From NCBI GenBank assembly GCA_026391255.1, contig JAPLDU010000018.1, positions 1-64,000 of the forward strand: 64,000 bases of DNA, in the 5' to 3' direction. This document shows positions 29,245-39,191 of this stretch, in pieces. Positions within the stretch are counted from its first letter, which is position 1. Every line of letters begins with the position of its first letter. This stretch comes from Bacteroidia bacterium. GTDB lineage: Bacteria > Bacteroidota > Bacteroidia > Bacteroidales > JAPLDU01. A program made the translations under genes and the position numbers. A model generated the notes under the pieces. The model was given only the letters and a program-made list of their open reading frames with translations. It did not search any database and was not told the DNA's origin.

Positions 29245-30075
29245 TGAACAACCAGAATATCTACCTGCCTTATTTAATGACCATCGAGAAAATAACCGAT
29301 GAAGCGCCTCTGGTAAAGACATTTCGGTTAAAATTCAAGAATGAGGAGGAAGGAAATAACTTCTCTTTTCTGACCGGTCAGTTTGGTGAGTATTCAGTTT
29401 TTGGTGAAGGAGAATCGACATTTTGCGTGGCTTCACCTTCTACCCGCAAGGGATATATTGAATGTACCTTCAGGCAGATGGGACGAGTTACCAACGCCCT
29501 GGCAGGCCTTGAAGTAGGAGAGACCGTAGGATTTCGCTGCCCCTATGGACCCGGTTGATCAGTGGAAGGGAAAGAACCTGCTGTTCGTTGCCGGTGGTAT
29601 TGCTTTGCCACCCATGCGCAGCCTCATCTGGACCTGCCTCGATACCCGTGAAAATTTTAAGGATGTCACTATTTTATATGGAGCGCGTACTGTTGACCAA
29701 CTCGTGTATAAACATGAGCTGAAAGAATGGGAGGACCGAGCTGATGTTAATCTGGCTGTAACGGTTGATCCCGGGGGTGAAACTCCCGACTGGAAGGGAC
29801 ATATCGGCTTTGTACCTACCATCCTCGAAAAACTTGCCCCAAAGGCCGAAAATACCATTGCTATCGTTTGCGGCCCACCTGTCATGATTAAATTTTCTTT
29901 TCCTGTCCTGAAAAAGCTCGGCTTTCCTGACGAAAACATCTTTACAACACTTGAGAACAGGATGAAATGCGGACTTGGTAAATGCGGTCGCTGCAATGTT
30001 GGCAAAGTGTTCGTTTGTAAAGACGGCCCTGTATTTACCCTGAAAGAATTAAATGAATTGCCGGCTGAATATTGA
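29244..30075 (+). CDS. flxA: FlxA-like (AsrB-type) FAD/NAD-binding reductase subunit, frameshifted
   Basis: The ATG at 29244 follows GGAGGTAAAATA. The N-terminal part is a ferredoxin-reductase-type FAD domain (FLTGQFGEYSVFGEGE, FCVASPSTRKG, RQMGRVTNAL) and ends at GFRCPYG. The NAD-binding half resumes in another frame: PVDQWKGKNLLFVAGGIALPPMRSLI, IVCGPPVMIKF, then the [2Fe-2S] cysteine set CGLGKCGRCNVG and VCKDGPVF. Family members usually read G-x-Y-G-N-G-F-P at the joint, so about 8 bases seem to be missing at 29549-29550. The start of the second frame at 29545 is not a real initiation site. Intact, it would exchange electrons with NAD(H) and feed the Flx-Hdr complex. Confidence 0.84.
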
Positions 30076-30082
30076 TCGATAG

Positions 30083-30165
30083 GCAAAAGTAATAAGTAAG
30101 AAGTGATATGAGATGACTAGTCATTTTATATTTTTTCACTTATTACTTATCACTTATCGCTTTTA
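30083..30165. repeat. Large imperfect inverted repeat after flxA
   Basis: A left arm rich in AAGTAATAAGTAAGAAGTGA units is matched by a right arm TCACTTATTACTTATCACTT. The centre holds the perfect 12-bp palindrome ATGACTAGTCAT (30113-30124). It separates the hdr-flx genes from nuoA and could end or attenuate transcription. It also resembles the octamer-type repeats in other gaps. Confidence 0.6.
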
Positions 30166-30242
30166 ACTAATCATTTACGTGTCATGTGTTAAAAATGTTA
30201 ATTATTTGGTAAAAAAATAAATTTTTGGTATTCAGAATAAAT

Positions 30243-30250
30243 TATTTTTG
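30243..30250 (+). promoter_or_regulatory. Putative -7 promoter box for the nuo operon
   Basis: TATTTTTG matches the Bacteroidota -7 consensus TAnnTTTG, 33 bp before the nuoA ATG. A TTTG at 30224-30227 lies upstream, but the 15-bp spacing is shorter than the usual ~19-20 bp, so the -33 assignment is weak. Confidence 0.45.
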
Positions 30251-30282
30251 CAGCCTGATAATTCAAATTTATATATGTAAAT

Positions 30283-30633
30283 ATGAGTAGTGCATCACTG
30301 ATTTTGTTCTTTATCGTCGCTGTGGTTTTGGTTGGCGGCGCACTTATTTTTTCCAGTTTTATTCCTCCTACCTCCACCAATGTTCAGAAATCAGAACCCT
30401 ACGAATGTGGTATCCCAACTACCGGTCTCACATGGCTGCAGTTCAATATTGGTTATTATCTGTTCGCCATCTTATTCCTGATATTCGACGTGGAAACAGT
30501 GTTTATTTTTCCATGGGCTGTTGTGATGAAGGAGCTTGGGATGGTGGCTTTTATTGAAATCCTGATTTTCTTTATCATTCTGGGTCTGGGTCTTCTGTAT
30601 GCCTGGAAAAAACATGCTTTGATATGGGAGTAA
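30283..30633 (+). CDS. nuoA: NADH-quinone oxidoreductase subunit A (complex I)
   Basis: This encodes 116 aa with three hydrophobic segments and the family signature YECGIPTTG followed by F[18 protein letters not shown]. It is a small membrane-arm subunit near the quinone site. It is the first of eleven genes in the order A-B-C-D-H-I-J-K-L-M-N. Its 3' end overlaps the annotated nuoB start by 10 bp. A promoter-like box lies 33 bp upstream, so the nuo genes probably have their own promoter in addition to any read-through from flxA. Confidence 0.95.
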   Translation: MSSASLILFFIVAVVLVGGALIFSSFIPPTSTNVQKSEPYECGIPTTGLTWLQFNIGYYLFAILFLIFDVETVFIFPWAVVMKELGMVAFIEILIFFIILGLGLLYAWKKHALIWE

Positions 30634-31238
30634 AAATAAAGTCAATGAAATTTGACGAGTTCAGGGACAACGATTCCCTTGAACTTTTTAAGAAACCCGG
30701 GGGTAATATTTTACTTACCACAATTGACGACATCATCGACTGGGGCAGATCCAACTCAATCTGGCCTTTGACTTTTGCCACAAGTTGCTGTGGTATTGAA
30801 ATGATGGCGACAGGCGCTTCCCGTCATGATTTTGCCAGGTTTGGTATTGAAGTATACCGTGCAAGTCCCCGCCAGGCCGATGTGATTGTAGTGGCCGGAA
30901 CTATTGTACGCAAAATGGCGCCCGTACTGAAAAGACTATATGATCAGATGTCGGAACCCAAGTACGTGATTGCCATGGGAGCGTGTGCCGTATCCGGCGG
31001 GCCATTTTACTATAATTCATACAGTGTGGTCAGGGGAGTAGAAGAAGTGATTCCTGTTGATGTGTATATTCCCGGATGTCCTCCGCGCCCCGAGGCACTG
31101 TTATATGGCGTGATGCAACTGCAACGTAAAATTAAACTTGAAACCATGAGCGATCCCCGCACTGCAGATACTCAACGCCCTAAAAAAGAAATCGACCCTG
31201 AAACGGATTTTAACAATTACCAATTTGGTATACGATGA
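30624..31238 (+). CDS. nuoB: Complex I subunit B, N2-cluster protein
   Basis: This encodes 204 aa, soluble, with the N2 [4Fe-4S] ligand pattern: adjacent cysteines in [10 protein letters not shown], then GACAVSGG and [13 protein letters not shown]. NuoB passes electrons to quinone. Two starts are possible: 30624 (overlapping nuoA) or the ATG at 30645, which has GGGAG 14 bp upstream; I cannot separate them. It overlaps nuoC by 4 bp. The C-terminal extension after KLETM is charged and less conserved. Confidence 0.95.
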   Translation: MGVKIKSMKFDEFRDNDSLELFKKPGGNILLTTIDDIIDWGRSNSIWPLTFATSCCGIEMMATGASRHDFARFGIEVYRASPRQADVIVVAGTIVRKMAPVLKRLYDQMSEPKYVIAMGACAVSGGPFYYNSYSVVRGVEEVIPVDVYIPGCPPRPEALLYGVMQLQRKIKLETMSDPRTADTQRPKKEIDPETDFNNYQFGIR

Positions 31239-31690
31239 CAAACGACCAGTTAAAAGAAAAAATAACAGCCATCGAACCGGAGGCAGTATTCAGTGAGAAT
31301 AAGCAATATCTCACATTAAGCATTCCAAAGGAAAAACTATTTGCCTTTGCTGAAAAGCTCAAAGGATCAGAAGCCCTGAAGTTCGATTTCCTGTTTAATA
31401 TTACCGGGGTGGACCGTCAGAAAAGCCTCGAAGTGGTATATCACCTCGATTCTTCGGTTTACAGGCATGTGCTGGTTGTAAAAACAGAAACCACTGACCG
31501 CGAAAATCCACGGATTGATTCGGTTTGCAGTATATGGCACACGGCAGAATTTCATGAGAGGGAAGTGTTCGAGTTGTTTGGAATAAAGTTTAACAACCAC
31601 CCTGACCTCAGGAGATTATTACTTGAAGATGATCATGTTGGTTATCCTTTCCGTAAAGATTATGTTGATGATAATATAGTTCAACGATAG
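31235..31690 (+). CDS. nuoC: Complex I subunit C (30-kDa type)
   Basis: This encodes 151 aa. It contains the family core [11 protein letters not shown], then [17 protein letters not shown], and the signature [33 protein letters not shown]-like block (read as W[18 protein letters not shown] and L-R-R-L-L-L-E-D-D). It is part of the peripheral arm and pairs with NuoD; the two are separate genes here, not a NuoCD fusion. It overlaps nuoB by 4 bp and lies 3 bp before nuoD. Confidence 0.95.
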   Translation: MTNDQLKEKITAIEPEAVFSENKQYLTLSIPKEKLFAFAEKLKGSEALKFDFLFNITGVDRQKSLEVVYHLDSSVYRHVLVVKTETTDRENPRIDSVCSIWHTAEFHEREVFELFGIKFNNHPDLRRLLLEDDHVGYPFRKDYVDDNIVQR

Positions 31691-31693
31691 AAT

Positions 31694-32866
31694 ATGACTG
31701 AACTGATAAATGTGACAGAGCCGGATAAGCTCACAGATCAACCTGAAGACCAGGATAAGCTTACCGAGCAACTCGAAGAACAGGAATATATCATAAATAT
31801 GGGGCCTCAGCACCCGTCTACTCATGGTGTGCTCAGGTTGGTACTGTCCCTGAAAGGCGAGATTGTAAAAAACATTCAGCCTCATTGCGGATATATCCAC
31901 CGTGGCATTGAAAAAATGTGTGAAAGGCTGACTTACCAGCAGATCATACATCTTACCGACAGGCTCGATTACCTGTCAGCCCACCATAATAACGAAGCTG
32001 TTTGCCTGTGCGTCGAGAAAGCCCTTGAAGTTGAAGTTCCGGAAAGGGTTAAATATATTCGTACCATTATTGATGAATTGGGCCGTCTGGCTTCTCACCA
32101 GTTGTGGTGGTGTTCTTTCGGGATGGACCTGGGCGCTCTCACTGCTTTTTTCTATGGCCTGCGCGACAGGGAAAAAATCCTCGACATATTTGAAGAAACC
32201 ACCGGCAGCAGGTTGCTCCAGAGCTATAACTGCCCCGGAGGCCTGATGAATGATATCCACCCGAATTTTCAAAAGAGGGTGAAGGAATTTATCACCTACT
32301 TCCGCAAAAAGCTACCCGAATATGATGAACTGCTGACCGGTAACGTGATCCTGATGGAGCGTACAAAAGGTGTCGGCTTTTTATCCCTGGAAGATGCCAT
32401 TTCATATGGTGTGACAGGGCCATCAGGCCGTGCTTCGGGCTTTGCCTGCGACGTGCGCAAGCATCATCCTTACAGCGCTTACGATAAAGCTGAATTTAAA
32501 GAAATATTGTACACCACCGGCGATACATTCCATCGTTACAAAGCACGTATCGATGAGATGTGGGAGTCAATGAAGATTCTTGAACAGCTTATTGATAATA
32601 TTCCGGAAGGGGATTATTCAGCTAAAATGAAACCTGTGCTCCGGCTTCCAGAAGGTGAATATTACCAAAGGGTTGAATCATGCCGTGGTGAATTTGGCGT
32701 GTATATCATCAGCGATGGAAATAAAACTCCTTACAGGATCAAATTCAGATCGCCCAATTTCAGCAACCTGTCGGCACTGAATATCATTGCCAGAAATTTT
32801 AAGATTGCCGACCTGATTGCCATTGGCGGTTCCTTAGACCTAGTTATTCCTGATATTGACAGATAA
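31694..32866 (+). CDS. nuoD: Complex I subunit D (49-kDa type)
   Basis: This encodes 390 aa. It carries NMGPQHPSTHGVLRLV, CGYIHRGIEKMCE, DYLSAHHNN, GRLASHQLWW and MERTKGVGFL, all typical of NuoD. The C-terminal end DLVIPDIDR replaces the usual D-P-V-x-G-E-V-D-R but keeps the Asp-Arg ending. The N-terminus has a short charged Asp/Glu-rich extension (about 30 residues) before the conserved core. It forms the quinone-binding pocket with NuoB. It lies between nuoC and nuoH in one operon. Confidence 0.95.
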   Translation: MTELINVTEPDKLTDQPEDQDKLTEQLEEQEYIINMGPQHPSTHGVLRLVLSLKGEIVKNIQPHCGYIHRGIEKMCERLTYQQIIHLTDRLDYLSAHHNNEAVCLCVEKALEVEVPERVKYIRTIIDELGRLASHQLWWCSFGMDLGALTAFFYGLRDREKILDIFEETTGSRLLQSYNCPGGLMNDIHPNFQKRVKEFITYFRKKLPEYDELLTGNVILMERTKGVGFLSLEDAISYGVTGPSGRASGFACDVRKHHPYSAYDKAEFKEILYTTGDTFHRYKARIDEMWESMKILEQLIDNIPEGDYSAKMKPVLRLPEGEYYQRVESCRGEFGVYIISDGNKTPYRIKFRSPNFSNLSALNIIARNFKIADLIAIGGSLDLVIPDIDR

Positions 32867-32880
32867 TTAATCACCAGATT

Positions 32881-33905
32881 ATGGCTTTTAGCATATACGA
32901 TTTCACTTCATTTACCCATGCGGTCGATAAAGCGCTGTATACCAGTATGTCTCCATTTTGGGCATTGATCGTTGAAATGACGATCATCGGTCTGGTCTTT
33001 TTGTTATTTTATGCTCTGGTGGGTCTCTTTCTTGTGTATGCCGAAAGGAAGGTATGTGCATTCATGCAGAATCGGATTGGACCAAACAGGGTAGGACCTT
33101 ACGGGATCTTTCAGACTATTGCCGATTTTATTAAATTGCTGATGAAAGAGCTTATCTATATTAAGAATGCCGATAAGTTGTTATTTAACCTTGCCCCTTT
33201 CATCGTGATTATTGCATCTTTTATGGCTATTGCAGCCATCCCGTTTGCAAAAGGGCTGCATGCCATTGATTTTAATATCGGTATATTTTATGTTATTGCG
33301 GTTTCCTCGATGGGTGTTATCGGAGTATTACTTGCCGGCTGGTCCAGTAACAATAAGTATTCATTGATCGGAGCCATGAGAAGTGGCGCTCAGATTGTCA
33401 GTTATGAATTATCTGTCGGCTTGCCAACGGATGGTTTATTTTCAAAGGACATATCCCTGCTATCATTGCATTTATCATTTACCTGGTTGCTTCAACCGCC
33501 GAAACTAACCGTGGTCCTTTTGACCTGGCAGAAGCAGAATCAGAACTTACGGCCGGGTTTCATACCGAATATTCCGGGATCAAATTTGCATTCTTCTTCC
33601 TGGCCGAATACATGAATATGTTCATTGTTGCTTCCATTGCTGCCACAGTATTCCTGGGTGGCTGGATGCCGTTTCATGTAGGAGGGCTGGCAGCATTTAA
33701 CAATATCATGGACTATATTCCACCGTTCGTGTGGTATTTGGGTAAAACGGCCTTTGTCATTTTCATCATGATGTGGTTTAAATGGACATTCCCCCGCCTC
33801 AGGATCGACCAGTTGCTCACCCTTGAATGGAAGTACCTCCTTCCGATCAACCTGGTAAATATAATCCTGATGGCATTTGTAGTATTAACGGGTTGGCATT
33901 TTTAA
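32881..33905 (+). CDS. nuoH: Complex I subunit H, with internal deletion and frameshift
   Basis: The N-terminal frame encodes [29 protein letters not shown]-type sequence (key: A-E-R-K and Q-x-R-I-G-P-N-R-V-G) and continues to [11 protein letters not shown] at 33423. The rest is in another frame from about 33429: [59 protein letters not shown] and the last helices to 33905. The sequence normally between the S-Y-E helix and the GWFIF segment is short or absent, so a deletion that is not a multiple of three is likely at 33424-33429. The annotated ATG at 33612 is internal. NuoH connects the quinone site to the proton-pumping arm, so a real loss would disable the enzyme; an assembly error should be considered first. 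Confidence 0.85.
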
Positions 33906-33908
33906 GAT

Positions 33909-34388
33909 ATGAACAGCATAGTCAAATATATTACTGATGTTTACAGGGCTGTGAAAAGTCTTGTTACCGGGATGAAAGTAACCGGATATTACTTTGTACA
34001 TCCCGGAGAAATAGTTACCCAGCAATATCCTGAAAACAGGAAGGAACTGGTCATGTTCGAAAGGTTCAGGGGCGAAGTAATTATGCCGCACGATGATAAC
34101 AACCAGCATAAATGCACGGGTTGTGGAATTTGCCAGATCAATTGCCCCAACGGTTCCATTGAAGTGAAATCGATTCAGGTGGAAACTGAAGATGGCAAAA
34201 AGAAAAGGGTTCTTGACCAGCATATATATCATTTATCAATGTGTACTTTTTGTGGCCTGTGTATTAAAACTTGCCCGTCCAATGCACTCAAATTCGGGAA
34301 TGAGTTTGAACATGCAGTTTTTACAAAGAGTAAACTTACCAAAGTATTAAACCGTCCGGGTTCTACATTAATGAAGGGGGTTCAGTGA
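33909..34388 (+). CDS. nuoI: Complex I subunit I (two [4Fe-4S] clusters)
   Basis: This encodes 159 aa with two ferredoxin motifs, CTGCGICQINCPNGSI (about 72-87) and CTFCGLCIKTCPSNAL (about 112-127). It also has the family-typical QQYPENRKELVMFERFRGE lead-in. In a complex without NuoEFG, NuoI is the most exposed iron-sulfur subunit and the natural docking point for ferredoxin or an alternative donor. It overlaps nuoJ by a shared TGATG. Confidence 0.95.
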   Translation: MNSIVKYITDVYRAVKSLVTGMKVTGYYFVHPGEIVTQQYPENRKELVMFERFRGEVIMPHDDNNQHKCTGCGICQINCPNGSIEVKSIQVETEDGKKKRVLDQHIYHLSMCTFCGLCIKTCPSNALKFGNEFEHAVFTKSKLTKVLNRPGSTLMKGVQ

Positions 34389-34900
34389 TGGAATCAAATA
34401 AATTGATGTTCATATTATTTGGAGCAATGATCATTGTTTTCTCCATTTTGTCGGTTACTTCAAGAAGAATTTTGCGCGCTGCCGTTTATCTGTTGTTAGT
34501 TCTGATCTCTACTTCAGGACTTTACTTCATGCTCAATTACCAGTTCCTGGCTGCTGTCCAGTTGACTCTTTATGCCGGAGGCATCGTTGTTCTGATCATC
34601 TTTTCTATTTTGCTCACCAGCCATATCAATGAACGTATGGAAAGTATCGGTTGGAAAAAAGCTGCATTTTCTGCCATATCAGTCATCATCGGTATCATAT
34701 TATGCTGCACCACCATTTTACAATTCAGATTCAACGCCAGTACAATCGCAGCAAAGGAAATAAACATGGGTGTAATAGGGCGGGAACTGTTGGGATACAG
34801 TCAGAATGGTTATGCCCTGCCTTTTGAAGTGATCAGTATCCTTCTGCTTGCTGCTATGGTGGCAGCAATTGTTGTTGCTAAAAAAGAAAAAGCCAGTTGA
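34388..34900 (+). CDS. nuoJ: Complex I subunit J
   Basis: This encodes about 170 aa from the ATG at 34388; a GTG at 34385 in the same frame is possible. Five hydrophobic helices are visible. The central one contains AAVQLTLYAGGIVVLIIFSILLT, summarised by the conserved Q-L-x-x-Y-A-G-x-I-x-V-L motif of NuoJ. It is a membrane-arm subunit next to NuoK. The gap to nuoK is 1 bp. Confidence 0.93.
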   Translation: MESNKLMFILFGAMIIVFSILSVTSRRILRAAVYLLLVLISTSGLYFMLNYQFLAAVQLTLYAGGIVVLIIFSILLTSHINERMESIGWKKAAFSAISVIIGIILCCTTILQFRFNASTIAAKEINMGVIGRELLGYSQNGYALPFEVISILLLAAMVAAIVVAKKEKAS

Positions 34901-34901
34901 T

Positions 34902-35222
34902 ATGTTAAATTACGGTATTCCTTTACAGTATTTTCTGATTGTTGCCACAATTATGTTTTTTGTTGGTGTTTACGGGTTTCTTACACGTAAAAACCTGATA
35001 ACAATACTTATGTCTATCGAATTGATGCTGAATTCTGTGAACATCAATTTCGTGGCATTCAATAAGTATTTATATCCTGATAAACTGCAGGGTCATTTCT
35101 TCGCCCTGATCGTTGTGGCCGTTGCTGCTGCCGAAGCGGCTGTGGCAATTGCAATCATCATTAATATTTACCGCCGCTTCTCCAATATCAATGTGGAAGA
35201 AGTAAATGAGATGAAGTACTGA
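34902..35222 (+). CDS. nuoK: Complex I subunit K
   Basis: This encodes 106 aa starting at the ATG at 34902 (MLNYGIPLQYFLIVA); an in-frame upstream ATG at 34848 lies inside nuoJ and is unlikely. Three helices are visible, with the conserved MSIELMLNSVNINFVAF and VAAAEAAVAIAIIINIYRR containing the membrane glutamates. It is an ion-pathway subunit. A 190-bp repeat-bearing gap separates it from nuoL. Confidence 0.94.
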   Translation: MLNYGIPLQYFLIVATIMFFVGVYGFLTRKNLITILMSIELMLNSVNINFVAFNKYLYPDKLQGHFFALIVVAVAAAEAAVAIAIIINIYRRFSNINVEEVNEMKY

Positions 35223-35412
35223 TAATTTGAAGATTTGAAAATTTGAAGATTTGAAAATGATTAATAACCAAGAAAGATACTTAATGTAAAGATTATTACG
35301 TGTTTTAATTCTTTAGATATTACGGTATTAGCATATTGATTCGATAATTAATTATCCGATATATAAATTCAGAGATCCGACAAACAGACAATAACTATTC
35401 AAATTTCAGATA
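35223..35412. repeat. nuoK-nuoL gap with TTTGAAGA/TTTGAAAA octamer array
   Basis: An array of about four alternating octamers lies at 35226-35258, right after nuoK. The same unit appears on both sides of the mrr gene. The rest of the gap is AT-rich with no gene. It interrupts an otherwise tightly packed operon. Confidence 0.6.
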
Positions 35413-37341
35413 ATGATTGATTTCAGTTATACCATACTGATCCCGTTGATTCCCTTCTTTATGTTCGTATTCCTCGGACTGGCAGGTTGGAAATTCAAAC
35501 CCATGGTTTCAGGAATTTTAGGAACAACAGGATTATTTGTTGCTGCATTATTGTCGTATTATACAGCATTTGAATATTTTTTCCACACCGAAAAAATCCT
35601 TGGCGCTTACCAGAAACTAACAGGGTTTAACACAGTTTGGTTACAACTTACCGACAAACTGCATATTGATCTCGGAGTGTTGCTTGATCCGATTTCCGTG
35701 ATGATGCTGGTTGTGATCACCACTGTTTCATTTATGGTGCATCTTTACAGTCTCGGATACATGAAAGGGGATACAGGATTTGTAAGATTCTATTCATTTC
35801 TTTCCCTGTTCAGCTTTTCAATGCTCGGGTTGGTGGTTGCCACAAACATTTTCCAGATGTACATCTTCTGGGAGTTGGTCGGTGTTTCATCCTACCTGCT
35901 TATCAGTTATTATTATGATAAACCAACCGCTGTGGCTGCCGGAAAAAAAGCCTTTATTGTCACCAGGTTTGCCGACCTTGGCTTTTTAATAGGGATATTA
36001 TTGCTGTCATGGCTTACCGGAACTTTTGATTTTAAAACATTAACAGGAGCTCACAGCCCGGTAATTACCCAGGGCGCCGGAGTTGCATTCATGGGATTAT
36101 CTCTGATGACCTGGTCGTTGATCCTGGTTTTCATCGGAGGAGCCGGAAAATCAGCTATGTTCCCGCTACACATCTGGTTGCCTGATGCCATGGAAGGCCC
36201 TACACCGGTTTCAGCTCTTATTCATGCTGCTACCATGGTTGTTGCCGGTGTTTATATGGTTGCACGACTATTCCCCATTTATTTTATGGCGCCCGGTGCA
36301 GGAGCAGGCCTCGAAGTGGTTGCTTATGTCGGCGCTTTTACTTCTCTTTTTGCAGCGGTGATTGCATGCACACAATTTGATATCAAAAGAGTTCTGGCAT
36401 ATTCCACTATGTCACAAATCGGTTATATGATGCTGGCATTAGGTGTGTCGGGATATGGCGGACATGAAGGTCTTGGTTTTATGGCTTCCATGTTCCACCT
36501 TTTTACCCACGCTATGTTCAAGGCATTACTCTTCCTTGGCGCCGGAGCAATCATACATGCTGTTCACAGCAACGTGATGCAGGATATGGGAGGCTTGCGC
36601 AAATACCTGCCCATCACTCACATTACATTTCTTATTGCCTGTCTTACCATTGCAGGTGTTCCGCCTTTCTCTGCTTTCTGGAGTAAAGATGAAATATTGG
36701 CGGCTGCTTTCCATCACAATAAACTGCTGTTTTTAGTAGAATATATCGTGGCAGGATTAACAGCATTCTATATGTTCAGGCTTTATTTCAACGTGTTCTG
36801 GGGAAAAGAGAAACAATATCATCATACTCCCCACGAAGCTCCCTTTACCATGACCATTCCCCTGATGATACTTGCTGTGGCTTCGATATTTACCGGGTTT
36901 ATTCCTTTCAGTAAATTAGTTACTTCTGATGGAGTGGCCTTTGCCTCTGAAACTGAGATGATGATTGCCATTCCCTCGGTAGTGATAGGCTTGCTGGGAA
37001 TAGGGATTGCCTGGCTGCTCTATAAAAAAGAATCGTCCCTTCCTGACAGGATTGCAGCCGGTCTCGGTGGCTTCCATAAATGGGCGTACAATAAATTCTA
37101 TTTTGATGAAATCTACCTGTTTGTCACCAAGAAACTCATTTTCGCCCGCATATCGAGGCCAATCGCCTGGTTCGACCGTCATATTGTCGATGGATCCATG
37201 AATGGGATTGCCTGGGTCACAACTACGACTTCCGAGAAGATAAAGGGGTTACAGTCGGGTCAGTTGCAGCAGTATGGATTCGTGTTTATTTCAGGAGCAA
37301 TCATCCTGGCGCTGGTGTTTGGGTATTTATTGATTTTTTAA
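35413..37341 (+). CDS. nuoL: Complex I subunit L, antiporter-like
   Basis: This encodes 642 aa, highly hydrophobic with about 15-16 predicted helices. Family landmarks are YSLGYMKGD, FWELVGVSSYLLI, the pumping-channel segment PLHIWLPDAMEGPTPVSALI-HAATMVVAG, KRVLAYSTMSQIGYMM, HLFTHAMFKALLFLGAG, and a C-terminal lateral helix region. It is one of three Mrp-type ion-pumping subunits. The length is usual. Confidence 0.96.
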   Translation: MIDFSYTILIPLIPFFMFVFLGLAGWKFKPMVSGILGTTGLFVAALLSYYTAFEYFFHTEKILGAYQKLTGFNTVWLQLTDKLHIDLGVLLDPISVMMLVVITTVSFMVHLYSLGYMKGDTGFVRFYSFLSLFSFSMLGLVVATNIFQMYIFWELVGVSSYLLISYYYDKPTAVAAGKKAFIVTRFADLGFLIGILLLSWLTGTFDFKTLTGAHSPVITQGAGVAFMGLSLMTWSLILVFIGGAGKSAMFPLHIWLPDAMEGPTPVSALIHAATMVVAGVYMVARLFPIYFMAPGAGAGLEVVAYVGAFTSLFAAVIACTQFDIKRVLAYSTMSQIGYMMLALGVSGYGGHEGLGFMASMFHLFTHAMFKALLFLGAGAIIHAVHSNVMQDMGGLRKYLPITHITFLIACLTIAGVPPFSAFWSKDEILAAAFHHNKLLFLVEYIVAGLTAFYMFRLYFNVFWGKEKQYHHTPHEAPFTMTIPLMILAVASIFTGFIPFSKLVTSDGVAFASETEMMIAIPSVVIGLLGIGIAWLLYKKESSLPDRIAAGLGGFHKWAYNKFYFDEIYLFVTKKLIFARISRPIAWFDRHIVDGSMNGIAWVTTTTSEKIKGLQSGQLQQYGFVFISGAIILALVFGYLLIF

Positions 37342-37371
37342 ATAAGTGAATTAGATGTATTTAAAATCCTA

Positions 37372-37456
37372 GTCCTAATCCTGGTCTTAGACCTAGTTAA
37401 ATTCAGACTAAGACTTACGACTAATGACTAATGACTATTGACTAACGACTAACAAA
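37372..37456. repeat. nuoL-nuoM gap with GACTAAT-type heptamer array
   Basis: The gap carries degenerate CTAGTCC/CTAATCC-like units, then repeated GACTAAT, GACTAAT, GACTATT, GACTAAC, GACTAAC-type heptamers running up to the nuoM ATG. No gene is present. Confidence 0.6.
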
Positions 37457-38950
37457 ATGAACGTATTAAATCTGTTTATTCTGATTCCGGTATTGACGAT
37501 GATCTCGATCATCCTCGCAAAGGAAATCAGGTATGTCAGGGTGATAGCGGCAATCGGAATGGGATGTCAGTTGGTACTGGCTGCAGTATTGATTTTTACT
37601 TATCTGGCTATCAGAAGGGCAGGAAATACTGACGAAATGGTTTTGACACAAACCTTAAACTGGTTTCCTTCCCTTAATATCACTTACGCTATCGGGGTTG
37701 ACGGAATATCTGTAGCTATGATCGGACTGACGTCCATCGTAATCTTTGCCGGTATTTTTGCCTCCTGGGAAGTGTCGGATCTGACCAAGGAATTTTTTGT
37801 TTCACTCATCCTTTTATCTACCGGCGTTTTTGGCTTTTTTATCAGCCTCGATTTATTCACGATGTTCCTGTTTTACGAGGTGGCTGTAATCCCGATGTAT
37901 CTTTTGATCGGTATCTGGGGAAGCGGACCTAAGGAATATTCTGCAATGAAGCTTACTATAATGCTGATGGGTGGGAGCGCACTGCTACTTGTTGGAATTC
38001 TCGGTATATATTTCTATTCGGCTTCTGATGGAGGTCCGTTAACTTTTAACATTCTTCAGATTGCCAAAGTGCATATTCCGCTGGTCGTCCAGAAGTTCTT
38101 TTTCCCGTTTACTTTCATCGGATTCGGAGTACTTGGCGCTTTGTTTCCGCTGCATACCTGGTCACCCGATGGTCATGCTTCTGCGCCTACCGCTGTTTCT
38201 ATGCTTCATGCAGGTGTGCTGATGAAACTCGGAGGATACGGATGTTTCAGAATTGCTATGTTTTTACTGCCGGAAGCTGCACATGAAATGGCCTGGATAT
38301 TTATCATTCTTACTGCTACCAGTGTCGTTTACGGAGCATTTGGCGCTATCATGCAGAAAGACCTTAAATATATCAATGCTTATAGTTCTGTGAGTCATTG
38401 CGGACTTGTTCTTTTTGCATTGCTGATGATGAATAAAACAGCCATGGACGGCGCTATCATCCAGATGATCTCCCACGGTATAATGACAGCCCTTTTCTTT
38501 GCCTTAATCGGTATGATCTACGGTAGAACCCATACCCGTTACATTGATGAAATGGGTGGTCTGATGAAAATTATTCCTTTCCTGGCAGTCTGTTATGTGA
38601 TTGGTGGCCTTGCTTCTCTCGGATTACCGGGATTCAGCGGCTTTGTGGCTGAAATGACGATTTTCGTGGGTGCGTTCCAACATGCCGATACTTTCCACAG
38701 AATTGTCACCATTGTCGTATGTTCTTCTATTGTTATTACTGCAGTGTATATCCTGAGAGTTATTGGTATTTTGTTACTTGGCCCGATCAAAAATAACAAC
38801 TTCCTGAGCTTTAAAGATGCCACCTGGTTTGAAAAGATTTCTACTGTTACACTGATTGCAGGCATTACCGGTATCGGGCTTGCACCTCTCTGGCTTTCAA
38901 ACATGATTTCCGGTTCGCTCAGTCATATTATTGAACGCCTGACGATGTAA
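37457..38950 (+). CDS. nuoM: Complex I subunit M, antiporter-like
   Basis: This encodes 497 aa with about 14 helices. Landmarks are YAIGVDGISVAMIGLTS, FLFYEVAVIPMYLLIGIWG with the membrane Glu, PLHTWSPDGHASAPTAVSM-LHAGVLMKLGGYG, DLKYINAYSSVSHCG, and LPGFSGFVAEM near the C-terminus. It is an Mrp-type ion-pumping subunit of the distal membrane arm. A copy of the ~200-bp palindromic repeat separates it from nuoN. Confidence 0.96.
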   Translation: MNVLNLFILIPVLTMISIILAKEIRYVRVIAAIGMGCQLVLAAVLIFTYLAIRRAGNTDEMVLTQTLNWFPSLNITYAIGVDGISVAMIGLTSIVIFAGIFASWEVSDLTKEFFVSLILLSTGVFGFFISLDLFTMFLFYEVAVIPMYLLIGIWGSGPKEYSAMKLTIMLMGGSALLLVGILGIYFYSASDGGPLTFNILQIAKVHIPLVVQKFFFPFTFIGFGVLGALFPLHTWSPDGHASAPTAVSMLHAGVLMKLGGYGCFRIAMFLLPEAAHEMAWIFIILTATSVVYGAFGAIMQKDLKYINAYSSVSHCGLVLFALLMMNKTAMDGAIIQMISHGIMTALFFALIGMIYGRTHTRYIDEMGGLMKIIPFLAVCYVIGGLASLGLPGFSGFVAEMTIFVGAFQHADTFHRIVTIVVCSSIVITAVYILRVIGILLLGPIKNNNFLSFKDATWFEKISTVTLIAGITGIGLAPLWLSNMISGSLSHIIERLTM

Positions 38951-38956
38951 TAATCC

Positions 38957-39158
38957 CCTAACCTGGACGAGCCAGAACCAAACAAGAAATCACAAATATC
39001 AAAATACAAATTACAAATAAATCCGAATCAATAAAATAATAAATTCAAAACCAGACATATGCATTTCGTATTTGAAATTTTGATATTATTTATTATTTGT
39101 TTTTTGCTATTTGATTTTTGGAATTTTTTGCCAAAACGCGTTAAGATTTCAGAAATAA
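38957..39158. repeat. ~200-bp interspersed palindromic element, copy A
   Basis: It begins CCTAACCTGGACGAGCCAG and ends with GCCAAAACGCGTTAAGATTT followed by CAGAAATAA. It shares this order of segments with copies at 54059 and 57714. The left half contains CACAAAT and AATACAAATTACAAATAAA. The right half contains complementary TTATTTGT and ATTTGTTTT-like stretches, so the element can fold into a long imperfect hairpin. It sits between nuoM and nuoN. Confidence 0.75.
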
Positions 39159-39191
39159 AATACTAATAAATTACTATAAGAAAACTGATAT

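Noticed and set aside
29244-30075. Anaerobic sulfite reductase operon (asrAB)
   Set aside because: No siroheme subunit AsrC; adjacency to hdrA and MvhD-like flxD fits Flx better.
29559-30086. 175-codon minus-strand frame over flxA
   Set aside because: It is exactly antisense to the conserved NAD-binding half of flxA.
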